From Rhodococcus tukisamuensis NBRC 100609 (GTDB lineage: Bacteria; Actinomycetota; Actinomycetes; Mycobacteriales; Mycobacteriaceae), in NCBI RefSeq assembly GCF_001894985.1, contig NZ_BCXG01000008.1:148821-212820 (forward strand): DNA of 64,000 nt. The letters run 5' to 3'. Under the pieces are notes generated by a model. That model made no database searches, was not told the origin of the DNA, and worked only from the letters and a program-made list of their open reading frames with translations. Of this stretch, positions 57,968 through 64,000 are shown one piece after another. Both the position numbers and the translations under genes were made by a program. How positions within the stretch are numbered: the stretch's first letter is position 1; every line of letters starts with the position of its first letter.

Positions 57968-58618
57968 ATGCGATTCACTATCGGAATGCTCCGTCAGGTG
58001 TGGGCGGGGCTGCTGGTGCTGCTGGCGCTGACCGCGTTCGTCGGGGTGCTGTACCCCGCGGCGGTGTGGGGCATCGGCCGGCTCGGCGCGGGTTCGGCGG
58101 AGGGATCGGCGCTGCGCGACGCCAACGGCTGCGTCGTCGGCAGCGCCCTGGTCGGGGTGGACCCGCAGGTGCCCGCCGGTGCCCCGGACCCGTTCTTCCA
58201 CAACCGGGTGACCGGCTCGGTGGCCGACGAGGACGCCTTCGCGCCCGGCGACCCGGCCGCGGCCCTACCGACCAACCAGGGCCCGAGCTCGGAGCTGCTG
58301 GCGTCGTTCGTCGACCAACGCCGCACGGCAATTGCCGACCGCGAGTCGGTGCCGCCGTCGTCCGTCCCGGTCGACGCGGTGACAGGCTCCGGGTCCGGCA
58401 TCGACCCGGACATCAGCCCCGAGTACGCGCAGCTGCAGGTACGCCGGGTGGCGGAGGTCAACGCGATGTCCGAGGACGCGGTTCGCCGGCTCGTCGACGA
58501 GCACACCGAGGGCCGTCAGTTCGGGGTGCTTGGGTCGCCGCGGGTCAACGTGCTCGAGCTGAACCTCGCGCTCGGTCTCACGGCACCTTCGTGCGGCGAG
58601 TCGACTGCTGGTGGATGA
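57968..58618 (+). CDS. kdpC: K+-transporting ATPase KdpC subunit
   Basis: A 216-aa subunit with one N-terminal membrane helix (LLVLLALTAFVGVLYPAAVWGI) and a periplasmic domain. Conserved blocks: SALVG, FHNRVTG, NQGPSSELL, VTGSGSGIDPDISPEYAQLQVRRVA. It is slightly longer than E. coli KdpC. Its end overlaps the predicted kdpD start. Confidence 0.95.
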   Translation: MRFTIGMLRQVWAGLLVLLALTAFVGVLYPAAVWGIGRLGAGSAEGSALRDANGCVVGSALVGVDPQVPAGAPDPFFHNRVTGSVADEDAFAPGDPAAALPTNQGPSSELLASFVDQRRTAIADRESVPPSSVPVDAVTGSGSGIDPDISPEYAQLQVRRVAEVNAMSEDAVRRLVDEHTEGRQFGVLGSPRVNVLELNLALGLTAPSCGESTAGG

Positions 58619-61151
58619 TGGCCGGGTGAGTGGTACCGAGCGCGGGGGCGAACGCGGGCGCGGTGAACTGCGTATCTACCTGGGCGCTGCACCCGGCGTC
58701 GGCAAGACCTTTGCGATGCTGGGCGAGGCGCACCGGCGCCGGGAACGGGGCACCGATGTGGTCGCGGCCGTGGTGGAGACCCACGGCCGCGCCCGCACCG
58801 CCGCGCAACTCGGTGACCTGGAGGTCATCCCGCCGTTGCTCGTCGAGTACCGGGGTACCACCGGGGCCGAGCTCGACGTGGAGGCGGTGCTGCGGCGCAG
58901 GCCGGCTCTGGTCCTCGTCGACGAGCTCGCGCACACCAACACGCCGGGCAGCCGCAACGAGAAGCGTTGGCAGGACGTCGAACAGCTCCTTGCCGCCGGC
59001 ATCGACGTGCTGACCACGCTGAACGTCCAGCACCTCGAGAGCCTGAACGACGTGGTCGAGCAGATCACCGGGGTCGTCCAGCAGGAGACGGTGCCGGACG
59101 AGGTGGTGCGCGCTGCCACTCAGGTCGAGCTGGTCGACATCACGCCGGAGGCGCTGCGCCGCAGGCTTTCCCACGGCAACATCTACGCCGCCGAGAAGGT
59201 CGACGCCGCACTGAGCAACTACTTCCGGCGCGGCAACCTCACCGCACTGCGGGAGATTGCGCTGCTGTGGGTGGCCGACCAGGTCGACGCGGCGCTGGCG
59301 AAGTACCGGGCGGAGAACGAGATCACCGACACCTGGGAGGCCAGGGAGCGGGTGGTCGTGGCGGTGACCGGCGGCGCTGAATCGGAGACGCTGGTGCGGC
59401 GCGCCAGCCGGATCGCGTCGCGGTCGAGTGCGGAGCTGATCGTCGTGCACGTGGTGCGCGGCGACGGCCTCGCCGGCGTGTCCGCGCCGGAGATGGGGAA
59501 GGTGCGCAAGCTCGCCGCGAGCATCGGCGCGAGCCTGCACAGCGTGGTCGGGGACGACGTCCCCTCGACGCTGCTCGAGTTCGCCCGGGCCTCCAACGCC
59601 ACCCAGCTGGTCCTGGGGACGTCGAGGCGCTCGCGGTGGGCGCGAATCTTCGACGAGGGCATCGGTGCCGCCGTCGTGCAGCAGTCGGGTTCGATCGACG
59701 TGCACATGGTCACCCACGGCGAGGCCAGCAGGCCCCGCCGGTGGCTGCCGTCCGGTTCGCCGCCGCGCCGGCTGCTCGCCTGGATCGCGGCGGTGCTGGT
59801 CCCGTCCGTGGCGGCGCTGATCATGTGGCTGATCAACAGCAGGTTCGAGGTCGGCGGGGAGAGCGCGCTCTTCTTCATCGTGGTGCTGCTCGTCGCGTTG
59901 CTCGGCGGCGTGGCGCCGGCCGTGCTGTCCGCGTTGATCTCGGGCCTGCTGCTCAACTACTTCTTCACGCCGCCGGTGCGGAGCTTCACCATCGCCGAGC
60001 CGGACAACTTCATCACCACGGTCGTTCTCCTGGTGATCGCCGTCGCGGTGGCGGTGCTCGTCGACGCGGCGGCGGAGCGGGCGCGGGAGGCGCGCCGGGC
60101 CTCGCAGGAAGCGGAGCTGCTGGCCCTGTTCGCCGGGTCGGTGCTCCGCGGGGCGGACCTGCAGGCCCTGCTGGAGAAGGTCAGCGAGACGTACGGACAG
60201 CGGTCCGTGAGCATGATCCGCCGCGGGTTCGGCGTGGTGAGCTCGGTGGGTGCGGAGGCGCCGTCGTCGGTTGAGGACGCGGACACCGTCTGCGAGGTGA
60301 ACGACGGGGAGTACGCACTGGCGCTGCGCGGCGACGAGCTGCACGCCCGCGATCGACGGGTGCTGCTCGCGGTCGCCAACCAGGCGGTCGGGTTGATCCG
60401 GCAGCGCGAGCTGGCCGAGGAGGCCAGTCAGGCGCAGGCGCTGGCCGAGGCCGACCGGCTGCGGCGTTCGCTGCTCTCCGCGGTCAGCCACGACCTGCGG
60501 ACCCCGCTGGCCGCGGTCAAGGCCGCGGTGTCGAGCCTCCGCAGCGACGACGTGGAGTTCTCGCCCGAGGACACGGCCGAACTGCTGGCCACGGTGGAGG
60601 AGTCGACGGACCAGCTGACCAACCTGGTCGGCAACCTGCTCGACTCGTCGCGACTGGCGGCGGGGGTGATCCGGCCGACGCTGCGGCCGGTCTACCTCGA
60701 GGAGGTGGTGCACCGGGCGCTGGTCGGCGTCGGCGTCGGGACCCCCGGGTTCGGACGAGCCGGTCGCGACCGCGTGCACGTCGATGTCGGCGGGAACGCG
60801 GTACTCGCCGACAGCGGCCTACTCGAACGAGTGCTGGCCAACCTGGTGGACAACGCGCTGCGGTACGCGCCCGACGGCGCGGTCCGGATCGCCGCGGCGC
60901 CGGTCAAGGACCGGGTCCTCATCACGGTCGCGGACACCGGGCCGGGCATCGCAAGGGGAGCGGAGGATCAGATCTTCGACTCCTTCCAGCGCCTCGGCGA
61001 CCGGGACATGTCCACCGGCGTGGGGCTGGGGCTCGCGGTGGTTCGCGGCTTCGTCGAGGCGATGGGCGGCACGGTCAGCGCAACCGACACCCCGGGTGGC
61101 GGGTTGACGATGGTGGTGGACTTGGCAGGGATCGGGAAGGTGGCTGTGTGA
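58611..61151 (+). CDS. kdpD: Sensor histidine kinase KdpD
   Basis: An 846-aa membrane sensor of K+ limitation. Walker A in the KdpD domain is RIYLGAAPGVGKTFAMLGEAHRR, followed by a USP-like domain (about 245-375), four membrane helices (about 385-500), a GAF-like stretch, the phosphoacceptor H627 in SAVSHDLRTPLAAVKA, and an ATPase domain (NLVDNALRYAPDG, DTGPGI, GVGLGLAVVRG). The start could also be the GTG at 58626, 15 nt further in. The stop overlaps kdpE as GTGA. Confidence 0.95.
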   Translation: MDDGRVSGTERGGERGRGELRIYLGAAPGVGKTFAMLGEAHRRRERGTDVVAAVVETHGRARTAAQLGDLEVIPPLLVEYRGTTGAELDVEAVLRRRPALVLVDELAHTNTPGSRNEKRWQDVEQLLAAGIDVLTTLNVQHLESLNDVVEQITGVVQQETVPDEVVRAATQVELVDITPEALRRRLSHGNIYAAEKVDAALSNYFRRGNLTALREIALLWVADQVDAALAKYRAENEITDTWEARERVVVAVTGGAESETLVRRASRIASRSSAELIVVHVVRGDGLAGVSAPEMGKVRKLAASIGASLHSVVGDDVPSTLLEFARASNATQLVLGTSRRSRWARIFDEGIGAAVVQQSGSIDVHMVTHGEASRPRRWLPSGSPPRRLLAWIAAVLVPSVAALIMWLINSRFEVGGESALFFIVVLLVALLGGVAPAVLSALISGLLLNYFFTPPVRSFTIAEPDNFITTVVLLVIAVAVAVLVDAAAERAREARRASQEAELLALFAGSVLRGADLQALLEKVSETYGQRSVSMIRRGFGVVSSVGAEAPSSVEDADTVCEVNDGEYALALRGDELHARDRRVLLAVANQAVGLIRQRELAEEASQAQALAEADRLRRSLLSAVSHDLRTPLAAVKAAVSSLRSDDVEFSPEDTAELLATVEESTDQLTNLVGNLLDSSRLAAGVIRPTLRPVYLEEVVHRALVGVGVGTPGFGRAGRDRVHVDVGGNAVLADSGLLERVLANLVDNALRYAPDGAVRIAAAPVKDRVLITVADTGPGIARGAEDQIFDSFQRLGDRDMSTGVGLGLAVVRGFVEAMGGTVSATDTPGGGLTMVVDLAGIGKVAV

Positions 61152-61828
61152 CAAGGGTGCTGGTGATCGACGACGAACCGCAGATTCTGCGGGCGTTGCG
61201 GATCAATCTGACCGTGCGGGGATACGAGGTGACGACCGCAGCGAACGGGGCCGCGGCGCTGCGGGCCGCGGCGGAGCGTCATCCCGAGGTGATCGTGCTG
61301 GACCTGGGGCTGCCGGACATGGACGGGATCGAGGTGCTGGCGGGCCTGCGCGGCTGGTCCACGGCGCCGGTCATCGTGCTCTCCGCGCGGACCGACTCCG
61401 CGGACAAGGTCGCCGCCCTGGACGCGGGGGCGGACGACTACGTCACCAAGCCCTTCGGGATGGACGAGTTCTTGGCCCGGTTGCGCGCCGCGGTGCGCCG
61501 GAACTCCACCGTCGCCGACCCGGGCGAGCCCGTGGTGGCAACCGACTCTTTCACCGTCGACCTGGCGGCGAAGAAGGTGACGAAGGCCGGTGCGGAGGTG
61601 CATCTGACGCCCACCGAGTGGGGGATGCTCGAGATGCTGGTGCGTAACAGGGGAAAGCTGGTGGGGCAGAAGGAGTTGCTTCGCGAGGTCTGGGGGCCGT
61701 CGTACGCGACCGAGACCCACTACCTCCGGGTCTACCTCGCGCAGTTGCGGCGCAAGCTCGAGGACGACCCGTCCCGTCCTCGACACCTGATCACCGAGGC
61801 CGGGATGGGATACCGGTTCCAGGAATGA
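61148..61828 (+). CDS. kdpE: Response regulator KdpE
   Basis: A 226-aa OmpR-family regulator. Receiver domain with phosphoacceptor D52 in VIVLDLGLPDMDG, acidic pair in VIDDEPQ, Lys in YVTKPFG. C-terminal winged helix from residue about 130 (LTPTEWGMLEMLVRNRGKLVGQKELLREVWG). Partner of KdpD, to which it is coupled by a 4-nt overlap; expected to activate the kdp promoter upstream. Confidence 0.96.
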   Translation: MTRVLVIDDEPQILRALRINLTVRGYEVTTAANGAAALRAAAERHPEVIVLDLGLPDMDGIEVLAGLRGWSTAPVIVLSARTDSADKVAALDAGADDYVTKPFGMDEFLARLRAAVRRNSTVADPGEPVVATDSFTVDLAAKKVTKAGAEVHLTPTEWGMLEMLVRNRGKLVGQKELLREVWGPSYATETHYLRVYLAQLRRKLEDDPSRPRHLITEAGMGYRFQE

Positions 61829-61997
61829 GGTCCGGCGGGGTCCGGCGATCCCCGGAGCCGGTGAGCCGGCCCACAGGTTTCCGACTGGGGTGATTGTGGA
61901 CACCGCGCCGTTAGCGGTTCATTTGCGGCGACGGCGCCCGGTACGCCATGATCCTCGCTTGCACGGACCGTGCTGCCGCGACCCGAGAAGGATCACC

Positions 61998-63455
61998 ATG
62001 GACAGGGCCACCGAGCTCGTCACCGACGTCAACGGCAGGTTCTGGTACCTGATCATCGCGCTGCTGGTTGGCCTGGGACTGTACTTCTCGTTCCGGACGC
62101 GGTTCGTCCAGGTCCGACTGCTGCGCGAGATGTTCCGCGTCATCACCGACAAGCCGGGCGACCTCGAGGACGGCAAGCCCGGCATCTCGGCCTTCCGTGC
62201 GTTCTCCATCTCGGCGGCCTCCCGGGTCGGCACCGGGAACATCGCGGGCGTGGCCATCGCGATCAGCATCGGCGGGCCGGGCGCGGTCTTCTGGATGTGG
62301 GTGATGGCGATCGTCGGCGGCGCGACGTCGTTCGTCGAGTCCACGCTCGGGCAGCTGTACAAGGTGCCGGACAAGGACAGTTACCGCGGCGGGCCGGCCT
62401 ATTACATGCAGTACGGCCTGGGCAAGCGGTGGATGGGCGTCATCTTCGCGGTGGTGATCACGGTGACCTACGGCTTCGTGTTCGTCGCCGTGCAGTCCAA
62501 CTCGATCGCCGACGCCGTCTCCACCTCGGTCGGCACGGGCGGGGACTCGGTCAACGTGATCGTCGGGGTGGTCGTCGCGCTGCTCACCGCCGCGGTGATC
62601 TTCGGTGGGGTGCGCCGCATCTCGTCGGTCTCGCAGGTCGTCGTCCCGATCGTGGCCGGTGCCTACCTGCTGCTCGGCCTGACCGTGGTCCTGCTGAACA
62701 TCGACCGGGTGCCGGAGATGCTGAACGTGATCGTGCAGAACGCCTTCGGGCTCCAGGAAGCGGTCGGCGGCGGCATCGGCGTTGCGATCATGCAGGGGAT
62801 CCGGCGCGGGCTCTTCTCCAACGAGGCCGGCATGGGCTCGGCGCCGAACGCCGGTGCGACGGCATCGGTCTCGCATCCGGTCAAGCAGGGCCTGGTGCAG
62901 AGCCTCGGGGTGTACTTCGACACCCTGCTGGTCTGCACCACGACCGCCTTCGTCATCCTGCTCGCCGACCCCGACTACGGCAGCGCGTCGGGTGCCTCGC
63001 TCACGCAGATCGCGCTCGCGGAACACCTGGGCACGTGGACGATCCACTTCCTGACGGTCGCGATCTTCTTCCTCGCCTTCACCTCGGTGATCGGCAACTA
63101 CTACTACGGCGAGTCCAACATCGGATTCCTCACCCCGTCGACGAAGGCGCTGAACGGTTTCCGTGCGCTGGTGGTGCTCTGTGCCTTCGGCGGCGCCATC
63201 GGGTCGCTGCCGCTGGTCTGGAGCATCGCGGACCTGTCGATGGGCGTGATGGCGACGATCAACCTGATCGCGATCGCGCCGCTGTCGGTCATCGCGTTCC
63301 GGCTGATGAAGCACTACACGGACCAGCGCAGGCAGGGCCTCGATCCCGTCTTCCACCGTGGGGACATGCCCGACCTGGTCGGCGTCCAGGCCTGGACGGA
63401 CACCCCGTCGTGGCCGGAGCGCCGGGACGGGATGGCAGGATTGCGGCATGGCTGA
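61998..63455 (+). CDS. Amino acid carrier protein, AGCS (alanine/glycine:sodium symporter) family
   Basis: A 485-aa transporter with about ten helices. Family marks: GDLEDGKPGISAFRAFSISAASRVGTGNIAGVA near the N-terminus and GIRRGLFSNEAGMGSAPNAGATA in the middle. Predicted to couple uptake of alanine or glycine to sodium. The ATG with AGAAGGA site is chosen; the frame is open for 108 nt more but without family sequence. Its last 8 nt overlap the OsmC start. The 169-nt gap upstream after kdpE shows only GC-rich stems. Confidence 0.9.
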   Translation: MDRATELVTDVNGRFWYLIIALLVGLGLYFSFRTRFVQVRLLREMFRVITDKPGDLEDGKPGISAFRAFSISAASRVGTGNIAGVAIAISIGGPGAVFWMWVMAIVGGATSFVESTLGQLYKVPDKDSYRGGPAYYMQYGLGKRWMGVIFAVVITVTYGFVFVAVQSNSIADAVSTSVGTGGDSVNVIVGVVVALLTAAVIFGGVRRISSVSQVVVPIVAGAYLLLGLTVVLLNIDRVPEMLNVIVQNAFGLQEAVGGGIGVAIMQGIRRGLFSNEAGMGSAPNAGATASVSHPVKQGLVQSLGVYFDTLLVCTTTAFVILLADPDYGSASGASLTQIALAEHLGTWTIHFLTVAIFFLAFTSVIGNYYYGESNIGFLTPSTKALNGFRALVVLCAFGGAIGSLPLVWSIADLSMGVMATINLIAIAPLSVIAFRLMKHYTDQRRQGLDPVFHRGDMPDLVGVQAWTDTPSWPERRDGMAGLRHG

Positions 63456-63891
63456 ACAGAATTCCCAGACCACGTCGGCCGGCACGGAGCTGTGGGTGGA
63501 GCGGACCGGAACCCGTCGCTACACCGGGCGCAGCTCCCGGGGCGCGGAGGTGCTGATCGGTTCGGAGACCGTCGACGGCGTGTTCACGCCCGGCGAGCTG
63601 CTCAAGATCGCGCTGGCAGCGTGCACCGGGATGAGCTCGGACATGCCGCTCTCCCGGCGGCTCGGCGACAACTACGACGCCACCGTGCGGGTCTCGGGCG
63701 CCGCGGACCGCGAGAACGAGGTGTACCCGCGTCTGGACGAGGTGCTCGAGGTGGATCTGAGCGAACTCGACGCCGAGGCGCAGGAGCGTCTGCTCACCGT
63801 GGTGCTCAAGTCGGTGGACAAGGTTTGCACCGTCGGCCGCACCCTGAAAACCGGAACGGTGGTCAACCTCACGGTGGAAACCGATTCGTGA
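63448..63891 (+). CDS. OsmC/Ohr family peroxidase-like protein
   Basis: A 147-aa peroxide-reducing protein family member. Both redox cysteines are present: C59 in LAACTGMSSDMPL and C127 in KVCTVGRTL, so hydroperoxide reductase activity is likely. Ohr and OsmC subgroups are not separated here. The ATG overlaps the AGCS end by 8 nt (ATGGCTGA), so translation is coupled. Confidence 0.9.
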   Translation: MAEQNSQTTSAGTELWVERTGTRRYTGRSSRGAEVLIGSETVDGVFTPGELLKIALAACTGMSSDMPLSRRLGDNYDATVRVSGAADRENEVYPRLDEVLEVDLSELDAEAQERLLTVVLKSVDKVCTVGRTLKTGTVVNLTVETDS

Positions 63892-63904
63892 TCAAATAGG
63901 CGCC

Positions 63905-64000
63905 ATGATTCTGACCCGCGTTGCGATGGTCGGCGCCGTGGTCGCCGGCGCGCTCGTCGGTGCCCCGCTCGCCGGGGCCCAGCCGGTGCCCGTCCCGCCC
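63905..64000 (+). CDS. Secreted protein, 5' end only
   Basis: The last 96 nt begin a reading frame MILTRVAMVGAVVAGALVGAPLAGAQPVPVPP with a clear signal peptide and likely cleavage after AGA. The rest is outside the window, so function cannot be given. Confidence 0.65.
   Translation, partial: MILTRVAMVGAVVAGALVGAPLAGAQPVPVPP

Overview
This window is a high-GC actinobacterial chromosome segment, most likely from a mycolic-acid-containing Mycobacteriales member of the Rhodococcus/Nocardiaceae type. Three things support this. The core gene order matches Mycobacterium tuberculosis over long stretches: valS-folC-Rv2446c-like-ndk-rne-rplU-rpmA-obgE-proB; proA-MoxR-VWA-nadD-rsfS-gpgP-octT-degV-comEA-comEC-holA-rpsT; pyc-rsmD-coaD; and sepIVA-yceD-rnc-mutM. 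The gpgP/octT pair belongs to methylglucose lipopolysaccharide synthesis. Many genes have a TANNNT-like -10 box 6-8 nt before the start codon, the layout of leaderless mRNAs, and many neighbours overlap by 4 nt as GTGA. The genus is an inference; no rRNA gene is present to fix it.

Layout. 1-11.7 kb: translation and RNA core genes on the + strand (3' part of valS, folC, DUF4233, ndk, RNase E with a long leader, L21, L27, ObgE, ProB). 11.7-26.5 kb: an accessory block separating proB from proA. It holds a Sir2 deacylase with a 58-aa companion, the ectoine operon ectABC, a RecQ helicase with a phosphoribosyltransferase-like tail, a broken M20 amidohydrolase, a DUF222/HNH gene, an acyl-CoA synthetase, DUF1918, ribokinase, a four-cysteine ArsR/SufR-type regulator divergent from a doxX-folE operon, and an amino-acid permease. 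26.6-39.5 kb: the proA to holA core run, interrupted by one secreted protein on the other strand. 39.5-43.5 kb: a methyltransferase, rpsT, an aquaporin, a solitary PemK-like protein, a small membrane protein and two gene-poor gaps. 43.5-51.4 kb: pyc-rsmD-coaD, SepIVA-like, YceD-rpmF-rnc-mutM. 51.4-64 kb: a large LuxR-type ATPase regulator, a kdpFABCDE potassium uptake operon preceded by a small membrane ORF, an AGCS amino-acid/sodium symporter overlapping an OsmC peroxidase, and the start of a secreted protein.

How the parts work together. Osmotic and ionic adaptation is represented twice: ectABC makes the compatible solute ectoine, and KdpFABC with the KdpDE two-component system takes up K+ at low concentration. 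proB and proA together make glutamate semialdehyde for proline although about 15 kb separate them. The most unusual unit is at 23.3-25.1 kb. There a regulator with a C-terminal CX13CX15CX13C pattern faces a DoxX-like membrane protein and a diverged GTP cyclohydrolase I across one palindromic site that sits in both promoters. In-frame short tandem repeats (24-nt and 15-nt units) lengthen the ends of several unrelated genes (ectA, nadD, octT, the kdp-upstream ORF, rne). No tRNA, rRNA, CRISPR array, insertion sequence or prophage was seen.
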